Source: Streptantibioticus ferralitis | GTDB taxonomy: Bacteria > Actinomycetota > Actinomycetes > Streptomycetales > Streptomycetaceae | Direction: 5' to 3' | DNA: 64,000 nt | NCBI RefSeq assembly: GCF_029223525.1 | Contig: NZ_JARHTQ010000018.1 | Location: 108,743-172,742 of the forward strand | Shown: piece by piece, positions 46,539-54,656 of the stretch | How positions within the stretch are numbered: position 1 is the stretch's first letter | Layout of the letters: each line of letters starts with the position of its first letter | Notes under the pieces: model-generated | Databases searched by the model: none | What the model was told of the DNA's origin: nothing | What the model saw: the letters and a program-made list of their open reading frames with translations, nothing else | Translations under genes and position numbers: made by a program

Positions 46539-47068
46539 CACTTGGCCAGGAGCGTGACGAACCCCCGCCCCCGACCCTGTCCGCGCCCCCCACTGGCACT
46601 TCTTGCGGCAGAGCGACCGGCGTTGACGTGGCAGGCGAAAAGGCGTTCGGTGTGCGGTCTCCGAAGATGCAGGGGCGACTTGACCAATCGCGGAGGCGTT
46701 CGCGCAGACGGACCTTGCACACTGCTGGTCACGACCACCGACCAGGGCAGCGTCCAACGGAATCGGACAGGGCATGTCCTGTCCGGGCGAACCTTGCCAG
46801 TTCCGGACTTACTTTGCGAATGATCTTGCAACGATCGGATCAACTCTGCATCCTGGCCTGGCCTGGTGGGTCAAGATCCGGGGTGTGGCCGAGTTGTCGG
46901 TGCTGCTACGGCGACGTGGGCCCCGGGCATGGTCGGCGGCCGGTCGCCGTTGGCCGTTACGTCCACCCGGCCGCTGGCGAGAGCAAGCGCTCCGTACACC
47001 GGGGGAACCCGTCGACCGCATACGCCGCGGGTAGGCTGTGGGTGTGGGCCACTTGAGTAGGGGGAGCG
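46539..47068. other. Stretch without a supported gene
   Basis: 530 bases between the XRE gene and the nitronate-monooxygenase-like gene. No domain is recognisable in any frame. AGTAGGGGGAG near 47053 is the next gene's ribosome site. Confidence 0.4.
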
Positions 47069-48052
47069 ATGTTGCAGACGGCGTTCACCCAGCTTGTCGG
47101 CTGTAAGGCCCCGATCCAGCTGGCGCCGATGGGTGTGCTGAACACCCCGCAACTGGTCGCCGCGGTGACCGAGGCCGGCGGCATGGGCATGGTCGGGCTG
47201 CCGGGCGCACCCGCCAGGGCGGTCATCGACGCGCTCGAGGCCTGCGGCGCCCACGCCAAGGGCCCGTTCGGTTTCAACGTGCTGGTGCCGTTCCTCGACC
47301 TGGAGGTCGTCGAAGCGGCGGCGGCGCGGTGCCGGTGCGTCGACTTCTACCACGGCGCCGTCGATGGCTCGCTCGTCGAGCGGGTGCACGCGGCGGGCGC
47401 GCTCGCGGCCTGGCAGGTCGGCGCCACCGACCAGGCCCGCGCCGCCGTCGACGCCGGGTGCGACTTCCTCGTCGTCCGGGGCACCGAGGGCGGCGGCCGC
47501 ATGTACGGCTCGCGTGGGCTCTGGCCGATGCTCTTTGAGGTCCTGTCCGCGGTCGATATCCCGGTCCTGGCCACCGGCGGCATCGCCGACGGGCGCGGGC
47601 TGGCGGCGGCGCTGGCGGCCGGCGCCGCCGGAGTCCGGCTCGGCACTCGCTTCGTCGCGACCCCGGAGTCCAACGCGCACCAAAGCTACAAGGATGCAAT
47701 CGTGGCCGAGACCGAGACGGTCCTGACCGACGCCTTCAAGACCGGCTGGCCGGATGAGGTGACGCGGTCCCGCGTGCTGCGTCGCGCGTATGAACGCGCC
47801 GCCGCGCTGCCCGACAACGCCGCCGTCGCGCGGATGAAGATCGGGCCCGATACCGAGGAAGTGCCGAGATTCGGGTTTCCGCCACCCACTGCCACGGCCT
47901 CAGGCGATGTCACGGCGATGGCAATGTATGCCGGAGAATCCGCCGCCCTCATCACCAGCGTCGAACCCGCCGGCGAGATCGTCACCCAGATCGCGCGACA
48001 GGCGGAAGAACTCCTGCGATCGGCGACACCAGACAGACATGTGCGTTCCTGA
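47069..48052 (+). CDS. Nitronate monooxygenase-like flavoprotein
   Basis: A 327-residue TIM-barrel FMN protein of the NMO/2-nitropropane dioxygenase family. Features: PIQLAPMGVLNTPQLVAAVT, GPFGFNVLVPFL, CDFLVVRGTEGGGRMYG and the phosphate-binding IPVLATGGIADGRGLAAALA followed by GVRLGTRFVATPES. In class I enzymes the GGH motif supplies a catalytic His; here that position is Arg144 (GGGRMYG), so it may not be a true nitronate oxidase. Other members act as enoyl reductases. It stands alone. Confidence 0.85.
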   Translation: MLQTAFTQLVGCKAPIQLAPMGVLNTPQLVAAVTEAGGMGMVGLPGAPARAVIDALEACGAHAKGPFGFNVLVPFLDLEVVEAAAARCRCVDFYHGAVDGSLVERVHAAGALAAWQVGATDQARAAVDAGCDFLVVRGTEGGGRMYGSRGLWPMLFEVLSAVDIPVLATGGIADGRGLAAALAAGAAGVRLGTRFVATPESNAHQSYKDAIVAETETVLTDAFKTGWPDEVTRSRVLRRAYERAAALPDNAAVARMKIGPDTEEVPRFGFPPPTATASGDVTAMAMYAGESAALITSVEPAGEIVTQIARQAEELLRSATPDRHVRS

Positions 48053-48695
48053 CACGGCTCGCCCGCTGCGGCAAACCGCCTGACCGATCGCACAGATCCT
48101 CGCCCATGCTGCTCGGCCGTGCCGTCAGCTCCACATACGGCGGCTGCGCCAGGTAGTCGAGCGGCCAGACCCGGGCGGCGGGATAGGTGAGCGCGTCGCG
48201 GTGCCACTGGGCGGTATCCCGCACCTCGCCGCGCAGCACGTGCGCCCGGACCAGCGGAAGCCGGCTCCAGCGGACGCGCCCGGACCCCCGCTCGCCGAAG
48301 TTGCAGAGTAACGGCCTGACCCGCGATTGAGTGTGGGGCGTGCTGGCCTGGCGGTTCGGCTGGTGAGTGATTCAGCAGGCCGTCGCGCGGACGCCCACCA
48401 GTTCGGTGCTCGGGTCGTGGCGGGTGGTCCGCTGGGCAGCGCGGTCGGAGACCAAGCCTGCGATGGCTCGGTGGACTTCGCCGGCGCGGGCCGTGGCACG
48501 CGGCTCCACCCGCTTGAACCGGCCCGCGATCCGGGCCATGACGCCCTCCAAGCCCAGCTCACGCATCAGGTAGTTCTTCGCCAGGACCGTAACCCTGGCA
48601 TCAGGGACTCCACAAATCTCAGTACAGCTCACTCCTCCCCCGGAGCGCTGCCCCGGTCCGCGCCCGCCAGGAATGCGCCCCGGAGGCGGCCCTGG
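48053..48695. other. Remnant-bearing stretch
   Basis: Minus-strand positions about 48290-48110 read LPLVRAHVLRGEVRDTAQWH, then RDALTYPAARVWPLDYLAQP, clearly protein-like but not identified and without a start. A transposase end lies at 48372-48470. No intact gene. Confidence 0.4.
48372..48470 (-). mobile_element. C-terminal end of an IS5/DDE_Tnp_4-like transposase
   Basis: The minus strand reads HRAIAGLVSDRAAQRTTRHD, then PSTELVGVRATAC and a stop. This is the recurrent C-terminal signature of a Streptomyces IS5-like transposase (AIAGLVSDR). The rest of the element is absent. Confidence 0.6.
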
Positions 48696-49271
48696 TCAGA
48701 CCTCCGAATCTTCCAGGGCGTGGAAGGCGGAGACCAGGAGGCTATGGGGTTCCTCCGTGCGCTCCCGGCCCGGGGACGCCACGAGCTGGAACTGCACGCG
48801 TTCGGCGCCCTCGGGCGCCGGGCAGCGGCGGGAGACGACGCTCAACAGCGTGAGATACGGGATCGAGGTCTGCACGAACTCCTCACGCCGCTCCTCGCGC
48901 AGCACGGACGTGAGGTCGGAGGACAGGTCCAGCAGCGCCTTCTCGGCACGCCGGCCGGGGTGCCAGACCATCTGCCGTACCGACCGCGGCCGGATCACCG
49001 GATACTCGCGCCACGGACTCGTGGTGCCGTCCGCCAGCCGGTGCCTGACCAGGAGATGGATGTCCTCCGCCGCCGGGTTGGGCGCGAAGTACGTTGAGAC
49101 GGGGAACAGCGAGTGCCCGGGGTCGACCGGGCCCAGCCACCGTGGCTGCCTACGGAACTGCTGTGCCACCGTGAGCCCGAACCAGGCCAGCAGCAGCCCG
49201 TAGAGCCCGTACCGCTGAACGGGTGCGCCAGCGTAGCCGGTGAGCGCGGGTGTTCCGGTCGGATCAGGCAT
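48696..49271 (-). CDS. Membrane-anchored partner of the HTTM-hydrolase
   Basis: A 191-residue protein. Its ATG overlaps the stop of the preceding gene by eight bases, so the two are co-translated. One TM helix lies at about 22-40 (YGLYGLLLAWFGLTVAQQF). Then comes LFPVSTYFAPNPAAEDIHLL, VRHRLADGTTSPWREYPVIR and a helical C-terminus (EKALLDLSSDLTSVLREERR). The FAPNP/WRE pattern resembles proteins encoded beside HTTM-domain membrane proteins (DUF5819-like) and, more distantly, the SdpA role in SdpABC systems. Function unproven. Confidence 0.72.
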   Translation of the reverse strand: MPDPTGTPALTGYAGAPVQRYGLYGLLLAWFGLTVAQQFRRQPRWLGPVDPGHSLFPVSTYFAPNPAAEDIHLLVRHRLADGTTSPWREYPVIRPRSVRQMVWHPGRRAEKALLDLSSDLTSVLREERREEFVQTSIPYLTLLSVVSRRCPAPEGAERVQFQLVASPGRERTEEPHSLLVSAFHALEDSEV

Positions 49272-51189
49272 GGACGGCCTCCGTGGTCCGGGCCAGAGCC
49301 CACTCGATGCTCGCGACCACGCGGTCGGCGTACTCCCTGCGCGTGACCAAGGTGTTGTGCCCGGCGTCGGCCACGATGTCGTGCCGGGACACCTCGGACA
49401 GCTCGGCCAGCTCCCGTTGGAGTGCGAGGTGGGCGGGGTCCGAGCGAGCGGTCTCCCCCGCACTCAGCACCGCGACCGGAGCCGGTGAGAACGTCGTGAG
49501 CCGGGCCGCATCGTGCGACCAGGATTGGTGCCACTGGCGCAGTTCCCGGCGGGCCGACCACCACGTGGCGGGCGTGGACATACGGGCCTTGGTCGTCGCC
49601 GCGACCGCAGCGGGCAAGAAGCCGAACGGTCCTGCCGCCAGGTCGTCGGAGCGGCACGCTGTCGGCCCACCGACCAGTGTTCGCAGCCACTGCGTGGTGA
49701 GCCGCTGCCGGACCCAGGGGAGGGTTTCGCGCTGCCCGGCGGACCGGTCGAGTTGCTCGGGATGCGAGGAGTCGACGAACACCAGACCGCCGACCATCTC
49801 CGGATGGCGGCGGGCGAAGCAGCGGATCAGCACCCCGCCCACCGAGTGGCCCACCAGCAGGAAGGGCGGCTTCGCCTCGAGCCGGGCGAGCAGCGCGCCC
49901 AGCGCCGCGCTGTTCCACTCGGCGTCCTGCGCCCCTCCGTACGGTGAGCTCCAGCCGATGCCAGGCCGATCGTAGGCGACGTAGTCGACACCGGGGCCCA
50001 GACCGCGCAGCGCCCACGACCAGGCGGTGACCGGGCAGGCCATCCCGCTCTCGAATACCACGGTCGGACCGCCCGAGGTCGTGTCCGCGAGCACGTGCAC
50101 CTCGCGTCGGCCGAGCCGCACCATCCTGCCGGGCGCCGATCCGGCGCGACGGAGCCGCTGTTGCCGCGCCAGGCGCAGCACGGTGGTGCCCGCACCCACG
50201 CCCGCCAGGAGCGCGAGGCCCGCAGCGCCGGCCCGGTCCAGCCCGCCGCCTGGAGAGTCCCCGGCGGCGCGTCCTGTGTGCCCGCCCCGCACCGTGGGGC
50301 CGGAGGTCACCGTACGGCCTTGCTGCCCCGCATGTCCGGACGAAACTGTACGTCCGGTTTTCGGCCCTACGCCGGGGCCGCCGAGCGAACGGGAGACGTG
50401 GGCGATGGCCGGATACGTCGCGCAGTACGACCAGACGAACCGGTTGAGTCCCATGAGGCGCGCGTTGCCGAGATGGAATGCGGCGCCGGCAGCGAGGATG
50501 GCCCGGGCGACCGGAGGCGGCGCCACCAGTACGAGGGGAAAGGAGAGTTCACCGGCGATGGTCGACCAGGCGAGCGTCTTGGCGAGCCACGGTCGGTCGC
50601 GGACCGCACGGTGGAGGAAGGCGTCCCCAAGCGTCTCGGTGCGGAAGATCCTCGGGATGGCCGACCCGTCCCGCCAGACCGGCGAGACCAGCTTCGACAC
50701 CCCGGACGTGGCATAGGACAGGCATGCCTGCGCCGCGAGGAAGGCCACCACCGCCTCCCGGGCCCGGCGGTCCCCGCCGAACGTCTTCTCCAGCACCGAG
50801 CAGGCGTAGGTGACGAAGGCCAGCGGGTCAGACCCGTCGAATCCGTAGCGCGCGCGGGCCTGCAGGCCGTAGGCCGTCAGGCACATCGCGGCCGACAGCG
50901 CCGCCCGGGCCGGGCGGGCCGCGCCGGGCATCAGCAGCCCGAGTCCGGCGAGGCCCCGCGCCGCGACGATCCCCAGCACCTGGGGATGGCCGAAGAGCCG
51001 GTCGAGAGTCCCGGCCGCGGGCGCCCACGACGGCGGGAGACCGAGCCGGCCGACGTCCCAGGCGAGGAAGCCGCCCGGACCCAGCTCGGCGGACGCCGAC
51101 AGTTGTTCCAGGGCTCCGATCAACTGCCCGACAGAGGTGAGCATTTCGGCTCTGCGCAGTACGACGTCGATGTCGTCCCCGAAGCGCAC
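49264..51189 (-). CDS. HTTM-like membrane domain fused to alpha/beta hydrolase
   Basis: A 641-residue protein; GTG 51189 follows GGGAGG. Residues about 65-260 form a multi-TM domain with YATSGVSKLVSPVWRDG (159-175), which matches the HTTM/vitamin-K-carboxylase-like/SdpB pattern (Y..aG..K....W.DG), and later MGLNRFVWSYCATYPA. A Gly/Thr-rich linker (about 275-325) and one more hydrophobic helix lead to an alpha/beta hydrolase (about 345-641): VDYVAYDRPGIGWSSP, Ser449 in LLVGHSVGGVLIRCF and His in VADAGHNTLVTRREYA. The hydrolase side of the membrane is not certain. The upstream peptide gene and the overlapping downstream gene suggest a processing or modification system. Confidence 0.82.
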   Translation of the reverse strand: MRFGDDIDVVLRRAEMLTSVGQLIGALEQLSASAELGPGGFLAWDVGRLGLPPSWAPAAGTLDRLFGHPQVLGIVAARGLAGLGLLMPGAARPARAALSAAMCLTAYGLQARARYGFDGSDPLAFVTYACSVLEKTFGGDRRAREAVVAFLAAQACLSYATSGVSKLVSPVWRDGSAIPRIFRTETLGDAFLHRAVRDRPWLAKTLAWSTIAGELSFPLVLVAPPPVARAILAAGAAFHLGNARLMGLNRFVWSYCATYPAIAHVSRSLGGPGVGPKTGRTVSSGHAGQQGRTVTSGPTVRGGHTGRAAGDSPGGGLDRAGAAGLALLAGVGAGTTVLRLARQQRLRRAGSAPGRMVRLGRREVHVLADTTSGGPTVVFESGMACPVTAWSWALRGLGPGVDYVAYDRPGIGWSSPYGGAQDAEWNSAALGALLARLEAKPPFLLVGHSVGGVLIRCFARRHPEMVGGLVFVDSSHPEQLDRSAGQRETLPWVRQRLTTQWLRTLVGGPTACRSDDLAAGPFGFLPAAVAATTKARMSTPATWWSARRELRQWHQSWSHDAARLTTFSPAPVAVLSAGETARSDPAHLALQRELAELSEVSRHDIVADAGHNTLVTRREYADRVVASIEWALARTTEAVHA

Positions 51190-51250
51190 GTGTTCCTCCC
51201 GTGGTGGTGGAGCCGGGCGGGGCCGCCGTTCCCTTTCGGCGGCGGGCCCT

Positions 51251-51291
51251 GTCCGGGGCCCCGGACGGCGGGCGCGGTTCCGGGGCCCCGG
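51251..51291. terminator. Two G+C palindromes between peptide gene and HTTM gene
   Basis: A perfect 16-base palindrome (51251-51266) and a 12-base palindrome (51280-51291), both centred on GGGGCCCC, fill the 109-base gap between the peptide gene and the HTTM gene on the minus strand. They could attenuate transcription so that the peptide is made in excess. Confidence 0.5.
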
Positions 51292-51298
51292 GTGGCCG

Positions 51299-51547
51299 TC
51301 AGCGGAGGTGGCTCAGCAGCTCCTGCACGGAGAGCCCGCGACCCGCGCTCACACCCGGCTGACGCTCCCCCACCACGTGGTGGCCTATCCACCAGGCAGT
51401 CGGCACCTCTCGCGGCGTGACGACCTTCACCTCGGTGGCGCCGAGGGCCGGCACCGCGACGGTGGCGTCCGCCGTGCGGAATCCGCTGTCGTCGGTGGCC
51501 GTGCTCTCCGCCCAGCGCGTGACGGGCGACTCATGGGTCCGTGTCAT
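51299..51547 (-). CDS. 82-residue peptide, possible precursor
   Basis: A small acidic-to-neutral peptide with a very strong ribosome site (AGGAAAGGAG) before ATG 51547. It opens MTRTHESPVTRWAESTATDD, continues ATVAVPALGATEVKVVTPRE, has the aromatic segment PTAWWIGHHVVGERQPGV and ends GLSVQELLSHLR. There are no cysteines, no Sec signal and no TM segment. It leads an operon with a membrane HTTM-hydrolase and its partner. Such an arrangement is typical of ribosomally made peptides and their maturation proteins, but no known precursor family is recognised, so the role is inference. Confidence 0.6.
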   Translation of the reverse strand: MTRTHESPVTRWAESTATDDSGFRTADATVAVPALGATEVKVVTPREVPTAWWIGHHVVGERQPGVSAGRGLSVQELLSHLR

Positions 51548-51904
51548 CAGATACTCCTTTCCTGCTCCCCCGGACCACGGGTGGTCCGTCGCGCCGCTGC
51601 GCGGGGGCCGGCGTCCGGCAGAGCTGACAATGCGATCCGTACTTCCACGAACTACGCACATGGCTGAGTGTGCGCACCGGCCGGCAGCCGCATGGGACGC
51701 ACCACGTGGGTGATCGATCGAGCCGTTGGCGTCGGCCAGTTGGCTTAAACATGGCCTCGCGTGCTGCCACGACGCACGATCTGCTGCAGCTTCTGCCCTT
51801 CCTGACCGGTCAGTCTGCGCACACGGACAGGCCCGGCCACCGCGCCTCCAGCGGTCGGATCGGACGTCACCGCACATCCGACCGCCACGACGGCCAACCC
51901 GGCG
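51548..51904. other. Peptide promoter region and IS junction
   Basis: The first 150 bases upstream of the peptide gene must contain the operon promoter; clear boxes are not seen. From about 51740 the plus strand begins to resemble transposase debris joining the fragment at 51905. Confidence 0.35.
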
Positions 51905-52190
51905 AACCTATGCGGTCACAGCACTAGCCGGCCTGGGCCGCCCGATCGGCCCCTCCACGGTGTGGGCGATCCTGAAGAAGGCCGGGGTCGATCCGGCACC
52001 ACGCCGCTCGGGCCCGACGTGGGCGGAGTTTCAACGCACCCAGGCCTCGGGGATCCTGGCAGTGGACCTCTTCCATGTCGTTACCGTGCTGCTGAAGCGG
52101 CTGTACTGCATGGTCGCCATGGAGATCTCCACTCGCCGGGTCCACCTCCTCGGCGTCACCACCAACCCGACCGGCAGCTGGGCGGTCTGG
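51905..52190 (+). mobile_element. Internal fragment of an integrase-core transposase
   Basis: The plus strand reads LAGLGRPIGPSTVWAILKKA, PTWAEFQRTQASGILAVDLF (first catalytic Asp) and RLYCMVAMEISTRRVHLLGV, then TNPTGSW, after which it runs into the end of the HxlR gene. This is the front half of the DDE core; the second Asp and the Glu are missing. Confidence 0.72.
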
Positions 52191-52196
52191 CTCCGC

Positions 52197-52610
52197 TCAT
52201 GAACCGCCGGACGTCCTGTAGGCGGACGGGGCGTCGGTGCGGGCGTCGTATTCAGCGCGGGCGACGTCGATGTGCGCCAAGTGCGCGATGCTCCACTCCA
52301 GGAGGGGCGCGGCGGCTTCGCGGAGGGTGATGCCCATCGTGGTGAGCTCGTAGGTCACGTGCGGCGGCATGACGTTATGGACGGTGCGGGTCAGGATTCC
52401 GTCACGTTCAAGGCTGCGCAGGGTGACAGTGAGCATTCGCTGGCTGATTCCGTCGATGGCCCGTTTGAGTTCGGTGAAGCGGCGCGGTCCCTCCCTGAGG
52501 TTGCGCACGACCAGCAGCGACCACTTGTCCCCGACGATGTCGAGCACCACGCGGGTCCGGCACGCATTGTCCTGCCGCGCCGACTGCATCGCGCTGTCCG
52601 TCGTGGTCAT
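52197..52610 (-). CDS. HxlR-family regulator
   Basis: A 137-residue winged-helix regulator with CTGGAGG before the ATG at 52610. Signature: CRTRVVLDIVGDKWSLLVVR, NLREGPRRFTELKRAIDGIS and QRMLTVTLRSLERDGILTRT. HxlR proteins typically sense electrophiles through the N-terminal Cys; the Cys in NACRTRVVLD occupies that place. It is divergent from the hydrolase at 52770 and probably controls it. Confidence 0.92.
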   Translation of the reverse strand: MTTTDSAMQSARQDNACRTRVVLDIVGDKWSLLVVRNLREGPRRFTELKRAIDGISQRMLTVTLRSLERDGILTRTVHNVMPPHVTYELTTMGITLREAAAPLLEWSIAHLAHIDVARAEYDARTDAPSAYRTSGGS

Positions 52611-52721
52611 GGTTACCTCCAGGGAACCACGGCACCGAAATGTGCCTTATTGCCCGCGGCGCATCGAGTGCACCAGCATGGCGGTGGTTCTCAAAGAGTA
52701 CTGAGATACAAACGGTAACCA
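52610..52721. promoter_or_regulatory. Paired inverted half-sites between HxlR and hydrolase
   Basis: TGGTTACC (52610-52617, overlapping the HxlR start) and GGTAACCA (52714-52721) are perfect inverted copies flanking the 159-base divergent promoter region. Another near-palindrome, GTACTGAGATAC, lies close to the second half-site. Confidence 0.4.
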
Positions 52722-52769
52722 CTAGCTCCGTGTGCCTCCGCACCCCGAAAGAGAGATTGGGTTCCGATC

Positions 52770-53498
52770 ATGTCCACGTTTCTGCTGGTGCACGGTGCTT
52801 GGCACAGCGGTGGCTGCTGGCAGCGGGTGGTCCCGCTGCTGGAGTCGGCCGGGCATCGGGCGCTCGCGCCGTCGCTGACCGGCTACGGCGACAAGGCGCA
52901 TCTGCTCGGCCCCGAGGTGGGGCTCGACACGCACGTCGATGACATAGTCAGGCTGATCGACGAGGAGGACCTCACCGAGGTGATCCTCGTGGGTCACAGT
53001 TACGCGGGGCTGGTCATCTCGTCCGCTGCCAACGCCGTTCCGGACCGGATCGCACACCTGGTGTACCTCGACGCGATGGTCCCCGAGGACGGAGAGACCG
53101 CCGGGGACGTCCAGCCTGTGACCCAGAAGCTGATCGACCTCGCCGCGAAGTCCGACGGCGGTTGGCGCGTTCCGCCACTTCCGGAGCAGCCTGCGCCTTT
53201 CGGCTTGTTCGGGGTAACCGAACCGGCGGACGTCGCGTGGCTGCGCTCGATGCTCTCAGATCAGCCGGTGCGCTGCCTGCAGCAGCCGGTTCGGCTGGAC
53301 AACCCGGCCGCGAACACGATCCCGCGGACGCACATCCACTGCGTCGGCGCGACACCGGAAGGCATCACCCGGCGACCTGTCCCTCCGATCCAGCCCAACG
53401 GTTCTTCTGCGCAGGTGTGGGAACTGCCGACCGGCCACGACTGCATGATCACCATGCCGGCCGACCTCAGCGAACTGCTGCTCAAGCTCGCCCTCTGA
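52770..53498 (+). CDS. Alpha/beta hydrolase (salicylate-esterase/EstC-like)
   Basis: A 242-residue small hydrolase. It starts MSTFLLVHGAWHSGGCWQRV (oxyanion HGAWH) and has LTGYGDKAHLLGPEVGLDTH, the nucleophile elbow VILVGHSYAGLVISSAAN and the terminal His in ELPTGHDCMITMP. This combination is typical of the MES/EstC/hydroxynitrile-lyase-type family that cleaves small aromatic or pyrethroid-like esters. Divergent from the HxlR regulator, which probably induces it. Confidence 0.88.
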   Translation: MSTFLLVHGAWHSGGCWQRVVPLLESAGHRALAPSLTGYGDKAHLLGPEVGLDTHVDDIVRLIDEEDLTEVILVGHSYAGLVISSAANAVPDRIAHLVYLDAMVPEDGETAGDVQPVTQKLIDLAAKSDGGWRVPPLPEQPAPFGLFGVTEPADVAWLRSMLSDQPVRCLQQPVRLDNPAANTIPRTHIHCVGATPEGITRRPVPPIQPNGSSAQVWELPTGHDCMITMPADLSELLLKLAL

Positions 53499-54159
53499 CG
53501 GCAACCGGCCACTGTAGCTGCGCTGTCTGGAGGAGCGAGCTCCAGCCGCGTGATGTGGGGGAGGAGCGGCCGCCCCTCCCCCAATGTCACATGTGGACAT
53601 CGACGCAAGCCTGGCTGACGAATCGCTTGTCCTGTCGGTGTCGGTGAATCGTGGTCCTGGATCACTTTCCGTGCTGCGCTGACGGACGGTCACGGCCCCT
53701 GTGCCGCTCGAAAAGTCGTCGCTGCACGTCACGCCCCATATCGGTACTCGTTGATCAGGCCACCGAGGACCCGGGTGCGTAGCGCCTTGCGGGTGTCGAG
53801 GTCATGCACCGTGGCGGGCTGTTCGTGAGCCTCAGGTGGTAGCTGGCGCCGGGGATGGTGGGGGCGGTGCTCGTTGTGGTCGCGGCCACCCGCGCAACCA
53901 GCTCCTCGACCCGCACGATCTCATCAGCATCGTCCCGTGCCACGGCCTCGCCCCTCCCGTCCGCGTCTCCAGCCACCCGGTGCAGGCGGCCACGGCGGCT
54001 GCACCGGGGAGCCGAAGGGGCGAACCAGAGTCTGATCGGCGCGCTCGAAGCGGCAGTCCACAGCCGCTCAGCCGGCCCCCTCGCCTGACTGATCTACGGG
54101 CTCAACATCCCACAGGGTGACCGACGTCGGCGGACAGCACCGTCCCATTTGCACGCCGC
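53499..54159. other. IS-derived stretch without an intact gene
   Basis: It contains a minus-strand transposase tail (53729-53835) and otherwise no supported gene. A minus-strand reading near 53850-53970 (ADEIVRVEELVARVAATTTS) may belong to the same decayed element. Confidence 0.4.
53729..53835 (-). mobile_element. C-terminal tail of an IS3-like transposase
   Basis: The minus strand reads TVHDLDTRKALRTRVLGGLI, then NEYRYGA and a stop. The LRTRVLGG segment repeats the end of the decayed transposase at 11985-12045, so the two belong to the same IS type. Confidence 0.6.
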
Positions 54160-54397
54160 CACCGGCGTCCCCGCAGGGATACAAAGACTGATCTGGAACC
54201 AGCACCATCTCCTCAACGCACTACGCGAGTTCGAGAACGACCTCAACATCCACCGCCCCCACCGCGCCCTCGCCCACGGCCCACCCCTGAGAGCACGGCC
54301 CACACCGATCACAGATCCGGGCCGGATCACCCAACTGCAAATACGCCGCCACGACCGACTCGGCCGGACCCTTCACGAGTACCGACATGCAGCTTGA
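54160..54397 (+). mobile_element. 3' fragment of an integrase-core transposase
   Basis: The plus strand encodes LIWNQHHLLNALREFENDLN, then IHRPHRALAHGPPLRARPTP and RRHDRLGRTLHEYRHAA with a stop. It is nearly the same as 23228-23388 and preserves the correct ending lost there. Confidence 0.75.
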
Positions 54398-54656
54398 CCA
54401 GCGTGGATGTACTTTCCGGCACCCACAAGGCCGAACGTGCACGTGAGCGCCCGTATCGGCCGCTCAGCGAACAGGCGCCACAGCAGGGCTGGACGTGCGG
54501 GCCCGGAAGCGGCCTGCGCGGTGCGATGCGGTGGTGACGATGCAGCAGAAGCCCAGAAAGCAACGCGACACTCTCGACGCAGATGCCGAGATCGGATCGC
54601 GCTCGATGGGCGAGCGGACCTGTCCACAGGCCCGCGCGCCCAGGCGGCTCAGCCGA
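54398..54656. other. Gap without a gene
   Basis: About 260 bases between the IS fragment and the end of the LLM gene. No feature is recognised. Confidence 0.35.

Noticed and set aside
50095..51420. A 441-codon plus-strand frame opposite the HTTM-hydrolase gene
   Set aside because: No start signal or domain; the minus strand has motifs and a ribosome site.
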